Positions 23,390-34,439 are shown, counted from the stretch's first letter. The stretch is 64,000 nucleotides of DNA from Clitoria ternatea (GCA_037962975.1 CM075673.1:148882667-148946666), one strand, 5' to 3'. Numbers and translations: made by a program. The notes: generated by a model from the sequence alone, not told the origin.

Positions 23390-23561
23390 TGTCAGTGTTG
23401 AGGTAACACAGACGTTAATCACGTCATCAGTTAACAGTCAAGGTTAATGTTTCTTTAATTTTGAAAACCTAAAAATTTTATAAGGGTCAAAATTATAGAA
23501 TTTTTAATAGGAACTTTTTTAAAATCCTAAACTTTAATAGGGTTAAAAAGATATTTTAACC
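23390..23561 (-). repeat. Right terminal inverted repeat of the MULE
   Basis: Reverse complement matches the left end from 16984. Followed by the target duplication ATATTTCAT at 23562-23570. Confidence 0.85.
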
Positions 23562-23570
23562 ATATTTCAT

Positions 23571-24323
23571 TGTATTCAAACATTTCAATAGAAATAGCGT
23601 ATCCGAAGTTACATATATTTTTATGTTTTCTATATAAAAAGAAACATTTACTTTATATTTTTAAGGTACCACGAGTGCGTGAAACACTAGAGGAGTTGAC
23701 CATGGGCGTTTTCTTCGCAAAAGTCGGGAATTATTTATTTATTGTTACCATTCACATAGATCTTATAATATGTTTGACTATAGCATTTTACGTTAATAAC
23801 ATGGCATCGCGAGGACCTTTGACATTATATCACCTAGATTTTATCTTATCATGGTTGACTATGCTATATTTTACGTTAGGAACAATATCATCCTCGTGTT
23901 GGGAGGCCTTTGACATGTTACATACTAGATTTCTTTTCTCCGTCGAATAATGTTTTTTTTTGGGGTGTGTGTACAAAATATATTTAGTCATAAAAAAATG
24001 GGAAAGAGTATACAAAACTTACCCTTCCCACTTTATTTTTTTCGGTGTTTCTACATTATATCCCCTGATAGATAGCGGCATCATGTCATAAAATGACAAA
24101 TTAAAACTCAAACTTGTCAATGTTACATTACATACATTATCTTTGCTTTCATCTTTAAATTTTCGACTTGTGTTCTCAGTTATTTTTAAGCAAACAAGAA
24201 TTAAAACCAGCTTTAAATTACTAGTATTTTTTTTATATTGATTCAAATTCATCACAGCTTGCATCATCACTATATATAGGCATTTGGTATTGATACAAAA
24301 TCAAAGAAAACAAGACCCAAAAG
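23571..24323. other. Upstream region of the peroxidase pseudogene
   Basis: AT-rich, no supported gene. The open frame at 23570-23950 has no recognisable domain. A TATA box is likely at CTATATATAGG (about 24270), some 50 bases before the pseudogene's start codon. Confidence 0.5.
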
Positions 24324-24535
24324 ATGAAGATCACATGCATCAATATCCTAAGGCTCGTTTTATTCTTTTATATACTGTGTTTTGTATACGGTGATTTACA
24401 GGTTGGTTTCTATGGATCAACTTGTTCGAAAGCAGAGTCCATTATACAACAAACGGTAGAGAAACGGTTCAATCGCGACATGTCCATAACTGCAGCCTTG
24501 GTTCGCTTGCAGTTCCATGATTGTTTTGTTAGAGT

Positions 24536-24585
24536 AAGACCCAAATTCTTCTATTTGGTTAAGACCCAAATTCTTCTATTTGGTC
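24536..24585 (+). repeat. Tandem duplication of about 25 bp at the start of the intron
   Basis: AAGACCCAAATTCTTCTATT occurs twice in a row just inside the intron donor of the peroxidase pseudogene. Confidence 0.9.
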
Positions 24586-24944
24586 GGTATTTAATCAGTT
24601 ACTAACAATTATTTTACAGTTAATATGATTAGTTTAGTGGTAGTATGAAATTTATTTTCTTGGAAAAGAAAATATAAGAGTAATTTCAACCCAAATATGA
24701 TTGCGATCATCATTGGATATGATTTTCTAATTTTTGGTTGAAGTGTCTGTGAGAACATCTTGTAGTTATGAATATAATTTCAACAGAACTTTTTAACATG
24801 GATTTGAACGAATTTTCAACACATAAAAATTAATTTTAATTAATATATAATACTGCCAAAACAAGCATTCAATAGAAGATCTATAGCTCCGGGTCACCAT
24901 ATCAACTTGAAGCCCAACTGATAATTATTTAAATAACTAGCTAT

Positions 24945-24970
24945 GTACCGTGCGGACGCACGGGTTATGA
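24945..24970 (-). other. 3' terminal hairpin of the Helitron
   Basis: CCGTGCG GA CGCACGGG on the plus strand forms a short GC-rich stem. The element's end (CTAG) lies about 11 bases beyond it. Confidence 0.88.
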
Positions 24971-25099
24971 CCTTTGATTAAAATTATTAACTAATATGTT
25001 ATATTAATTGTTGTAATATTTGTAACATAATATACTTTGTAATATACAAAAAATAAAATATAGAATGCCATATATATAGGATGGATATCAGATATATTA

Positions 25100-26370
25100 A
25101 TTCCGACTCGGATTCAGCATATTCCGACTCGGCTTCATCATAATCCGACTCATTTTCCGCATTCCGGGCACCTCTTTCCGACAGGATTCATCAGAGCTTC
25201 TTTCTGCTCGGAATTCCTTCATTCGGAGTTCATCCCATGAAACAGCTTTCCTTTCTCAGAATGACCCATTCACAAATGTCATTCGGAAATACACCAATCA
25301 GACATCTCACTCGGTTATACCTCTTCCTGAGTCAGTCTTCTTCTTGCGTCACTCGAAAGTCTCTCATCTGGGAGATCACTCGGAGTTGAAGAGTTGAAGA
25401 TGAATCTGAGCACAAGCTCTCGGAAACTGAAGACCAATCCGAGCAGGAATTAAATGGAATTTATCAATCGGATATTTATTCTTCTCGGAATCATTCACTC
25501 AGGAAACATAATCAATCCGAGTTCAAGTCTTTGTCCAGAAGCATTCTTTCTAGAAAGACTCACTCATAATGTCATCTCACTCAGAAGTGTCCCACTCAGA
25601 GGCACTTCACTTGGAAAACCATCCATCCAGATAGACTCCACTCGGAGATGTTTCTGTTTCACTCGGATTTTACCTCACTCGAACGTGTCTCAGTCGGACA
25701 CAAAGTTTCTTCACTCTGGAATGATTCCTGTAATGATGTTTCACTCGGAAACATCTTCACTTTACATGGAATTAATCTTCTCAGCCCTATTTCACTCGGA
25801 ACTGAATAACTGTCATTCGGATAATCATAATTCACTCGGCATCGTATACATTCTCACTCGGAAACTGAAGACCAATCCGAGCAGGAATTAAATGGAATTT
25901 ATCAATCGGATATTTATTCTTCTCGGAATCATTTACTCAGGAAACATAATCAATCAGAGTTCAAGTCTTTGTCCATAAGCATTCTTTCTGGAAAGACTCA
26001 CTCAGAATGTCATCTCACTCGGAAGTGTCCCATTCAGAGGCACTTCACTCGGAAAACCATCCATCCAGACAGACTCCACTCGGAGATGTTTCTGTTTCAC
26101 TCGGATTTTACCTCATTCGAACGTGTCTCAATCGGACACAAAGTTTCTTCACTCTGGAATGATTCTTGTAATGATGTTTCACTCGGAAACATCTTCACTT
26201 TACATGGAATTGATCTTGCCAGCCCTATTTCACTCGGAATTGAATAACTGTCATTCGGATAATCATAATTCACTTGGCATCGTATACATTCTCACTCGGA
26301 AACTGAAGACCAATCCGAGCAGGAATTAAATAGAAAATCTTGTCTTTAAAATTTTTCACTCAGGAATTCA
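25100..26370. repeat. CACTCGG-rich field inside the Helitron
   Basis: The plus strand carries many CACTCGG, GACTCGG and CATTCGG motifs, spaced about 20-50 bases apart, like those in the LTRs at 473 and 32857. The open frames here are by-products of the repeat and match no protein family. Confidence 0.85.
25423..26340 (+). repeat. 438-bp tandem repeat, two full copies plus a partial one
   Basis: GAAACTGAAGACCAATCCGA occurs at 25423, 25861 and 26299, exactly 438 bases apart each time. Copies one and two match closely throughout. The third stops after about 40 bases. The CACTCGG motifs lie within each unit. Confidence 0.93.
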
Positions 26371-26579
26371 TTCTGAATTTCTTCTTTAATCCTTGTTAAA
26401 TTATTTTTCTATAAATCACAAAAATTAGGATGTTACAAACATACTATGCTTAACGATGATGTCCGTTGTTTCATCCAATTGCGCTGCATTATCTAACGAT
26501 ATGTAAAAACCAGACAGCAGAAGCAAAATCAAAAGTGGTTTCTTGATATAATAATATTTTTCACTTTCTTTCTTAGTTT

Positions 26580-27370
26580 TTCAGATAAAACAATTCTCAA
26601 TCCCTCATTCGGTTTCCATCACTCGTCTCACCCTCAAAGTCACTCTTTCACTCGTCTCTCCCTCTCTCGGTTCCCTTCATCCACTTAGTCTTTCCCTATG
26701 GTTCTTTCACGCTCTTGATCCCTCACCCGGTCTTTCGATCAGTCACTTTTTCACTCGGTCCATCACTCAGTCTCCCTCCCTCACCTGGTCTTTCACTCGA
26801 TCTCTCTTTCACTCGGTCCATCACTCAGTTTCCCTCCCTTACTCAGTCTTTTTCACCCTCAGTCAGTCTCTAACTCCCTCAGTCGGTCTCTTTCTCCCTC
26901 AGTCAGCCTCTGACTTCCTCTCCAATCTCTCGTTCCCTCAGTCGGTCTCTCACCCCATCTCTCGTCATTCCCTCATTCGGTCTCTCAATCACTCATCTTT
27001 CTTTCACTGGCCACTCCCTCAGTCTTTCTCCCTCAGTCGGTTTCCTTTATTCATTTGGTCCATCACTCAATCTTAAGAGCAAACTTTGTATCTGGAAGAG
27101 GAAACTCAATGTGATTCGTCTATTTCAAATCACAGAAACTGCTTCCTCATGGTGCGATTTTGACCTGACGTGACTTGGCAGAAACCGCCTGGTTGAAAGG
27201 CATTCTTTCACAGTTTCTCTCCCTCACCCGGTCTTTCGCTCTGTCTCTCTTTCACTTGGCCTTTCATCACTCGTCTCATCCTCAAAGTCACTCTTTCACT
27301 CGTCTCTCCCTCTCTCGGTTCCCTTCACTCCCTCAGTCTTTCTCCCTCATCCGGAACCTCAATTCTCCCT
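26580..27370. repeat. Pyrimidine-rich TCACTCGGTCTCTC-type repeat
   Basis: The plus strand is a run of C/T-rich units such as CCCTCAGTCGGTCTCT and TTTCACTCGGTCCATCACTC, with the same CACTCGG core. A second, partly repeated block begins near 27220. I see no gene. Confidence 0.8.
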
Positions 27371-27520
27371 TGTTTTTGCATGATTTAAATGGATCGATTT
27401 ACTTTAGAATACCACTTATAGTCTCAAGATATCTAAGAAGCAATAGCTATAAGAAAAAAGAAGCATAAACATTAAAGACTCAAACCAAAAATATAGTTCA
27501 AGCTTTTATTGAGCATGTAT

Positions 27521-27860
27521 TCATAGTTTAACAATTTCTCTTTCTCCCTGAATACAACAACCAAGAAGCTTCATAAGACTATGGTGCTGAAGTTTGGTTA
27601 GTAATACTACTTCATTTTTGAACTCCTCTAAACCCTGACTAGAGTTGTTAGACAGCCTTTTAACTGTTATCTCTTGTCCATCAATCAAAATAGCCTGTAA
27701 ATCATCAATCAGAATACCCAAATCATCATATGGAATTTTAAGAAATTTAATAGAAAATTAAGACCTTTGTTCAAATAAAGTTTATTACATTGTAGACTGG
27801 TCCAAAGCCACATTCTCCCAGTTTTTTAGTGCTTGAAATTTTAAAAGAACATGTATAACA
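27521..27860 (-). pseudogene. Captured S-domain receptor kinase fragment with its intron
   Basis: Two minus-strand exons of a G-type lectin/S-locus receptor kinase are recognisable. The first (about 27789-27860) encodes SSTKKLGECGFGPVYN, the glycine-rich ATP-binding loop with its second glycine changed to Cys. After a 94-bp intron with GT...AG ends (27695-27788), the second exon encodes [15 protein letters not shown], including the VKR lysine, then [20 protein letters not shown] and [10 protein letters not shown]. The fragment ends there. Intron retention shows that genomic DNA, not a processed transcript, was captured, as is usual for Helitrons. Confidence 0.88.
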
Positions 27861-28039
27861 TGAAAACACAGGTTGAAGATTTGGCAATATAGTAAAAATA
27901 ATTAACATCAGAATATAAATTGAAAAGAATATCAACTCATTCAAAACAATAACATGCAAGAAAAAATAAAAAAAGGTTAAAAGAATACCACCTTCATAAA
28001 AAATAATCTCAATATCCTTCGTCATCTTGAAAACCAACA

Positions 28040-29100
28040 GGAGACAAAGTTGTTTAGGGTTCTCAAATTCTCTGAAACCTCATGGTCAAAAAACTTGCAG
28101 GACACTTTAAATAGGGATATGACAATCAAACAAAAGGGGAAAATATGAAAAAGAGATGAAAAGAGGTATATGAAGAAAGGGGAAAATCATAAAAGAAATT
28201 TTTAAATTTTGTACCTTGCAATGAGGAGTCTAGGGAGGGAGATGACGAAAGAACATAAAAGTGTCATTCGAAACAAACTGGGAGATGAGATCTTTTACCA
28301 TTGTGTACCTTGCTATGGGGAATACAAAAAGAGAGAGAAAGCAGCGGAAGAGAGAGGGAGAGAAAGCAGCGGAAGAGGAAGAGAAAGGAAAAGTCACAAT
28401 GGTGTGAGCGAAGAAATTAAGAGGAAAGCAAAGGTTGAGGCATATGCGGGAAGGGAAGAGAAAGGAAATGGAATCAACCTTCTACTATGAGTCAAGGTGA
28501 GAGAAAGGAGACGAAGAGACGCTTGGTTGGAGCAGTGAATGGGCGCTTAAAATTTTAATTTTTAATTAAAATAAAAATTTATTAAAATCTATACCAATCA
28601 AAGAAGCGTCTTCTGCAACGGAGGGTTGGTGTCGAGAACGTGAAGGGCTTTCTGCAACGGAGATTCCCTTGACATGGCTTTCACCTTGTAACAGTGATCG
28701 GAGAAAATGAAGGAAAAAGCTTCTGTGTGAGAGAAAGACGTGAGGGATTTAAAAAACATAAAGAAAAGTGAGAAAAGAGAATTAAAGAATTGGGGAAAGG
28801 AAAAAATTGAGACTCTGAACCATTAAATACAATTTTAAGGAAAATTTTGAATTTGAATTTCAAATGAAAGTTGAAGGAGTAAATGCACATATGAAACTGA
28901 AACCTGTGGGCATTAAGTGGAAGAGAGAGAAAGAGTTAAGTAGCTGAAAAGATAAAAAGTAACAAACTTTTATTAAAAACAAATAAAAAATAAAAAATTA
29001 TTAAAAGCCTTAATATATGAAGAAAAGTTTTAGGAGGGAAAACAGGCATGTCTAGAGACTGCCACCTGTTAAATTCCACTATCAAGGGATCTTTAGAAAC
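28040..29100. other. Right part of the Helitron, no gene recognised
   Basis: Contains a purine-rich stretch (GAGAGAAAGCAGCGGAAGAG repeated near 28330-28400), a direct repeat of a TTTCTGCAACGGAG phrase near 28610-28660, and AT-rich sequence. The open frames at 28209-28490 and 28681-28890 have no recognisable domain. Confidence 0.5.
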
Positions 29101-30028
29101 TACCTTTTATATTATATATAGATTATTGATTGGATCATAGTCTGATGTGAAAATGTGAAATATAATAATAATTTCACGTATTTCAATCATGCATAACAAA
29201 TTCATACTCTCTTTGAAGGGATGCGATGCATCAATACTAATAGATTCCAAGAATAATTCAAAAGCAGAGAAAGATGCATCTGATAGCATATTCCTTAGAG
29301 GATTCGATGTGATTGATGAAATCAAAGAAAACGTAGAAACCGCATGCCCTTCCACGGTTTCATGTGCGGACATAATACCCCTCGCCGCTAGAGACGCTTT
29401 GGGCCTAGCGGGCGGGCCCAGATATGAAGTTCCCACAGGAAGACGAGATGGGCTTCGGTCCAACAGCCAAGACGTGGATATTCCAGAGCCCGATGATCCA
29501 GTACCTGACATAGTAGCATTTTTCAACCAAAAGGGCTTTACACTAACTGAAATGGTGACCCTTTTTGGTGCACACACCGTTGGGGTTGCTCATTGTGGTT
29601 TCTTTGAAGATGGGCTTCGAGGAAGGGATTCTGACCCTAATATGGACCCTACGTTGAGAGCCTAGTTGATCAAACTATGTTCCCTCACCTTCGAGGAATG
29701 AGCCCACTGCATGTTTGGACCAAAACACGTCGTTTGTGGTGGATAATGAATTTTACAATCAGATCCTTAAGAAAAGGGGTATTTTGCAAATAGACCAGAA
29801 CCTTGATTTGGATAGTTCCACAAGTGGTGGTGTTAAGAGTTTTGCTTCGGATAATGTGGGGTTTCTACGGGGCTTTGCAAAAGCTATGGTAAAGATGGGT
29901 GGCATTGAAGTGCTGACGGGGACGGAGGGTGAGATAAGGAAAAATTGTAGGGCTTTCAATGAGCCCAATTAAGCTGGTTAGGATGTTGTTGATGAAAATA
30001 ATGGAGCTTTTTAAAGGATCTGAGGAGA

Positions 30029-30033
30029 GTATA
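30029..30033. repeat. Left target duplication of gypsy element A (GTATA)
   Basis: GTATA here and at 46028-46032 flank the two short LTRs of element A. Confidence 0.88.
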
Positions 30034-30320
30034 TGATAGGCCTAGTAGGTCTAAAAGAGACAAAAATAAACATGTTTGGATGAAGGACTATATAGCATAA
30101 AGTCTGGTCTAGTTCCTTTTCTTTTAAGCTCAATCGTTTTTGGCCTAATAAAGTTGTATTTTCATTTTTAGCCTTACCTATTTAATTTACTTGTATTCAT
30201 TTGGTTATTATCAGAAAAAATACCAAGAGATCTTTCTCCCAATTGTTTTTTTTCTCTCTCTCTATAACCAATTCTCCAATTCTCTATTTTTGGTAAGGAT
30301 ATCACGTCTTATCCTTATCA
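30034..30320 (+). repeat. 5' LTR of element A
   Basis: TGATAGGCCTAGTAGG ... CCTTATCA. It is followed at once by a primer-binding site of the ATTGGTGCTTTCATCC type. Confidence 0.92.
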
Positions 30321-30336
30321 ATTGGTGCTTTCATCC
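30321..30336 (+). other. Primer-binding site of element A
   Basis: ATTGGTGCTTTCATCC directly after the LTR resembles the TTGGTGCTTTCAT sites seen in some plant gypsy elements. Confidence 0.7.
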
Positions 30337-30344
30337 TTCCACTA

Positions 30345-31440
30345 TGCCTCCCAAGACTTCTATGGAAGATGCTCTCCTCTCCATTACTGAGAAGATCTAG
30401 TCTCTGCAGTCCTCCCATGATGCCCAGTATGAGAGGTTCGTAGCCACTATGGATACTCGTTTTGAAGTCGTCTTTGGGGTGTTAGCCACCGTCCTATCCT
30501 TTCTACTTCCAGCCCACCTCACACCATGACCTCAACCTTGCACGTAAATTCTGAAGGTATTGTCATTCTCACTTCCCTTTATTCAGTTGATGGTCCTTTT
30601 ACTTCATCTACCCGTACCACTATCTATGTTATTCCTATCTCACAACCTCTTTATACTCAATCCTTTTTTTCCCAACCTCTATTTACGCATACTCAATCCC
30701 ACTTACATGACCACGTTACCCAAATTCCACAGCCTGCCTCACCCATCCGTCCCCCCAAACTTCAACTTCTTCCTTTTGATGGTTCAGACTCATTGGATTG
30801 GCTATTTCAAGATGATTAATTTTTTCCTTCATTAGGTTCCCCCTCATTAGCGTTTAGAACTTATTTCATTCTATATGAAGGGTGATGCCCTTAACTGGTT
30901 TAAATGGATGCATTGTAATCACCAACTTTCAACCTGGGAAGCTTTTGTCAGAGCCCTTGAGGTTTTATTTAAGCCCTCTTTCTTGTGAGAACCATCAAGC
31001 TGCTCTTTTTAAGCTTAAACAAACTACCACAATTTCTTCCTACCAACAAACCTTTGAACGCCTATACAACCAAATTGTTGGCCTCACACCCAAAATTATC
31101 CTTAACTATTTTATTTATGGTTAAAACCTAAAATTCAACGTGAATTGGGTATCCTGAAGCCTTACTCTATTTCCCATGTTATAAGCTTAACTAAGCTTAT
31201 TGAGTCAAAAAACCTTGACTCTGCTAACCCCTCACATTTTTCCAGACCCTCCAAGGCCCCTCTATACACTTTTTCCTTTATTTTACCAAAAACTCCACTA
31301 AGTCTCACCACCCCCAACCCCCAAGGCCTTTTACCCACCCCCAAAAGCCAACTGCCTGTTAAACGTCTTACCCAAGCCCAAATACAGGAGCATTGTGGCC
31401 AAGGCTTATGCTGTAATTGTGATTCTAAATAAACTTATGG
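30345..31440 (+). pseudogene. Gag remnant of element A
   Basis: Starts with MPPKTSMEDALLSITEKI and is soon broken by a stop. LQLLPFDGSDSLDWLFQ at about 30750-30810 is the conserved gag opening; the WFKWMH-type and QQTFERLYNQIVGL segments follow in other frames. A C-terminal CNCDSK near 31430 is what remains of a zinc knuckle. At least six stops or frame changes are visible. Confidence 0.8.
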
Positions 31441-31629
31441 TCATTGTTGCCAACCTAAACAGTTCTTGTTACTACTTGATGATGATTGCCCAGATAATCC
31501 TAACATTATAGGCCCATCCCAATATAATGAATCTAACCCACATTACCTGTGGAGTGTCCATTTCTAGCTATCCTATTTCACCCTCATTGGTTTAGGGTCG
31601 CCTAAAACATTATGATTTTAGGGTACTAT

Positions 31630-32140
31630 AAATGGCCATACTATTCCAATCCTAGTTGATACAGGAAGTTCCCATAACGTGTTACAACCTTATTTAGCCC
31701 ATTTCCTTTCCCTTCATATAACCACTATTCCTGAGTTTCCAGTCATGGTTGGCAATGGTACTTATATACACATTAATAGCCTTTATCCTAATACCCCCCT
31801 AAGCATTCAAGGCTATACTTTTAAGGTTCCATTCTATCTGTTGCCTATTAAAGGGGCTAACTATGTCCTAGGTATTAAGTGGCTTATTTCTCTAGGCCCT
31901 ATTACCTCATATTTTTCTATACCTTGCATGACATTCTCTGTGGACACTATGCCTATCACCCTCACTGGTGATTCTACTGGACCCCAACCAACTATATTTC
32001 ATCAATTGTTAAGACTCAACAATACTCACTCCATAGCCCACATATTCACTTTGCTTACCTCAGATCATAACCCACCTGGCCCTAACCCTGACCACCCAAT
32101 CACATCTCCTTCTCACCTTCCCACATCTATATCCTAGACC
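31630..32140 (+). pseudogene. Aspartic protease remnant of element A
   Basis: ILVDTGSSHNVLQPYLAHFL carries the intact DTGS catalytic motif. VPFYLLPIKGANYVLGIKWL and LGPITSYFSIPCMTF follow, as in plant gypsy proteases. The frame is open from 31679 to 32137, but flanking stops isolate it. Confidence 0.85.
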
Positions 32141-32149
32141 TTTTGCATC

Positions 32150-32850
32150 TTTTCTCTATGGTTTTTTCTAAACCTCAAAGCCTTCCCTCATTTCGTGATC
32201 ATATTCATCATATTCCTTTACTCCTAAACACACCTCTTATCACCAAAAAACCTTACAAATGCCCTCATACCTAAAAGGATGCTATGACTACTTTAATCTC
32301 TGACCTACTTAAGGATGGTTTCATTAAGCCTAGTACTAGCCCCTTTCCGTCTCTAGTTCTACTGGTACAAAAGAAGACGGCTCTTGGGGACTCTGTATGG
32401 GTTATCGAACCTTAAGTGCTATGACAATCAAAGATAAATTCCCTATCCCCACAATTGATGAACTCTTTGATCAGCTTGAATGTGCTTCTACTTTTTCAAA
32501 AATAGACCTACGCTCTGGGTTTAACCAAATTAGAGTGGCTCCTAAGGATACTTACAAGCCTGCATTTTGTACATTTGATGGACACTACAAATTTTTAGTG
32601 ATGCCTTTTGGGCTCACTAATGCTCCCTCATCCTTTCAAGCGGCTATGACTCACTTATTATGACCCTATTTGCATCAGTTTGTGTTAGTGTTCTTTGATG
32701 ACATAATAATTTATAGCACTAACTTAACTTTACTGATCATTTGAGATTGATTTTGCAGTTATTATTAGATAACTCCTATTTCAAAAGTGTGTGGAATCCA
32801 CCCACTTTTGAAATCCCATCAGTTCCAGAAGCCTCTTCAGAACAACACCT
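32150..32850 (+). pseudogene. Reverse transcriptase remnant of element A, with internal deletion
   Basis: LLKDGFIKPSTSPFPSLVLL opens the domain. The frame at 32397-32663 gives [31 protein letters not shown] and VMPFGLTNAPSSFQAAM. The active site FFDDIIIYS follows a stop. After LLLDNSYF the sequence changes to a C-terminal segment (PPTFEIPSVPEASSEQHLEG). Element B interrupts it, and it resumes at 45714. RNase H and integrase are absent. Confidence 0.85.
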
Positions 32851-32989
32851 TGAGGGTGTAACATCCCTCTTTTTAAAAGCAGTTTTACCCTTGTAAATTT
32901 TAATTATGGAGGGATTGTAAGCAAGAATAAGTCAATATATATACCCTGTTGATGGTCTGTAGTACCCCAAAAATGTCATTTTTACACAT

Positions 32990-33682
32990 AATAATAGAAT
33001 TTATATGGAATATTAGTGAAATGATGCAAAAACCGAGTGAAAAGGGCTCTGTTCCGAGTAACAGAGAAGAATTCCGAGTGAATGGTCAGAAAATCCGAGT
33101 GAAGGAGAAAAATCCGAGTGAAAACATCATAGAAAGGCTCGGTTCCGAGTCAAATACTTCCTATTTTGAAAGAGACTACACTAATTGGAGTATTTCGAGT
33201 GAAAGAATGTATAAATACTCATGTTTATGTTGATTTGATGCTTCCTGCCGATTGGAGTGTGTTGTGGAATCAATTGAGAAGGATTCCGAACGGTTTCCTA
33301 TGAATTTGCTTAGGAAACCGAGTGGAAAATGATGGAGGGAGCCAATTCCAAGTGAGATACACTCCACTGGACCAAAACCGAGTGAGACTCGTACGTGTAT
33401 GCCTTGTTCCGAGAGCTAATGGTTGAAATAAACCTTAATTGGAAGTATAATTGAAGAAATTGGCCTAAACCGAGTGAATTGAGTGAAGGAAGACTCGGAT
33501 TTCTGAGTGAAGATTATGAGAAAGAGAGGACTTGGTCTGAAGAGGTATTACCGAGTGAGAAACCGAGTGCCTGAGTCGGTTCAAAGGAATTCCGAGTGAA
33601 GAATTGAAGCTTCGCTCAAGCGAGCCTTGAAATTGTTGACTCGGAAGTAGGAATTCCAGTCGGAATAGCTCTTAACCGAGTG
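32990..33682 (+). repeat. CCGAGTGA motif field in U3 of element B
   Basis: About a dozen exact CCGAGTG copies, plus variants, lie on the plus strand at irregular spacing, for example ATCCGAGTGAAGG and AACCGAGTGAGA. The same field recurs in the 3' LTR at 41820-42474. Confidence 0.88.
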
Positions 33683-33696
33683 TAATTTCACTCGGT
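33675..33696. other. Hairpin at the switch of motif polarity
   Basis: ACCGAGTG, six bases, CACTCGGT: a perfect 8-bp stem joining the last forward motif to the first reversed one. It is repeated at 42467-42488 in the other LTR. Confidence 0.9.
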
Positions 33697-33902
33697 ATTC
33701 ACTGACAGAAGTGCGTATTGACTTCAATTTTGTCTTTTAATGATATTTAAATTCAATCGTGCGTATTATGGATAGTGGACGACCAGAAATGGACACTGAC
33801 TCAGCATATATCTTTATTTAATCCCTAGTGACCCTTCCATTAGCACTCCACTAACAGCCCACTCAGAAAAGCTGTCCCCCACTTGTTTTTCCACTCACTT
33901 CC

Positions 33903-33915
33903 TCCCTATTTAAAC
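33903..33915 (+). promoter_or_regulatory. Probable LTR core promoter of element B
   Basis: CCTATTTAAACC is a TATA-like element in a pyrimidine-rich setting, identical in the 3' LTR near 42697. It would place transcription start about 30 bases downstream. Confidence 0.45.
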
Positions 33916-34439
33916 CAGCTTAAGGTTCTCAGAACTCATACCCACACACGACACAAACACCTTCATCACTGTCCTTCCCAGCAAGCTTCTTTCCCTCTTA
34001 TTTCCCTTCTGTTTCACTCGGAACTCATGCAGGACAGTGAAGGGAACCTCTTTCTTTCCATCCAGGAACTTCATTGAGGTAAGGGGGTATATTCTTGGGT
34101 GCCTTGTGGGAAAACCGAGTGAAGGACAGATTCAGTGTGTATGAATTAAATGCTTTAAATTGTTATCTGTATATGCATGTATATATATAGATATATATAT
34201 CTGTTATCAAGTGTATATAATCAGTGATGAATTGTGAAATGATATGTACTTATTGGACTGAAAATACTAAGAATCATGGGTACCGTGTGATTTCCAGTGA
34301 AAAATTATGAATAGAAGATGGATTTAATGATAACAGGTTCTGTTTTATGTTAATCCGACCGGTTTTACACCTATAAAAACTCGATTTTGCTTAGTTTCAA
34401 TCGGATTCAACCTTAACTGAATGTATTTCATTCTGATAA

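Larger units (their letters stand above)
16984..23561 (+). mobile_element. Mutator-like DNA transposon (MULE) with long inverted ends
   Basis: The left end AGTTAAAATACTTTTTAACC matches the reverse complement of the right end (GGTTAAAATATCTTTTTAAC). The similarity runs on for about 170 bp, including GACCCTTATAAAA and TTTTAGGTTTTCAAAAT. The 9-bp duplication ATATTTCAT flanks both ends. Inside lie a broken mudrA-type transposase on the plus strand and a GRF-type zinc-finger-like gene on the minus strand, transcribed towards each other as in maize MuDR. A 2.26-kb solo LTR is nested between them. It lies between the two peroxidase copies. Confidence 0.93.
24937..29122 (-). mobile_element. Non-autonomous Helitron inserted in the peroxidase intron
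   Basis: On the minus strand the element begins TCTATATATAATATAAAAGG at 29122. It ends with a GC-rich hairpin (CCCGTGCG TC CGCACGG), then TACATAGCTAG, finishing in CTAG at 24937. It sits exactly between A and T of the host sequence. A TC start, a 3' hairpin about 11 bases from a CTRR end and insertion into AT are the defining features of Helitrons. No Rep/helicase gene is present. Contents include a CACTCGG-rich region with a 438-bp tandem repeat and captured receptor-kinase exons in the same orientation as the element. Confidence 0.9.
24324..29972 (+). pseudogene. Class III peroxidase pseudogene, intron expanded by a Helitron
   Basis: Exon 1 (24324-24533) encodes 70 residues with a signal peptide, DLQVGFYGSTCSKAESI and the distal heme site LQFHDCFVR. 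The donor is GTAAGA, at the same place as in the gene at 11447. Exon 2 starts at 29219 (GCDASILID) and continues through VSCADI, PTGRRDG and the heme-ligand motif FGAHTVGVAHC. An in-frame TAG follows TLRA at about 29663, and a one-base shift lies near 29690. The C-terminal part resumes in another frame at 29715-29972. The intron is about 4.7 kb because a Helitron sits in it. The two breaks make a normal product unlikely. This copy is closely related to the intact gene and probably arose by tandem duplication. Confidence 0.93.

Noticed and set aside
25454..26329. Repeated open frames of 145, 92 and 68 codons
   Set aside because: They are translations of the 438-bp tandem repeat and its CACTCGG motifs.
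33883..34077. Small open frame conserved in both Tekay LTRs (also 42675-42869)
   Set aside because: Conservation simply reflects LTR identity; composition is low in complexity and no homologous protein is apparent.
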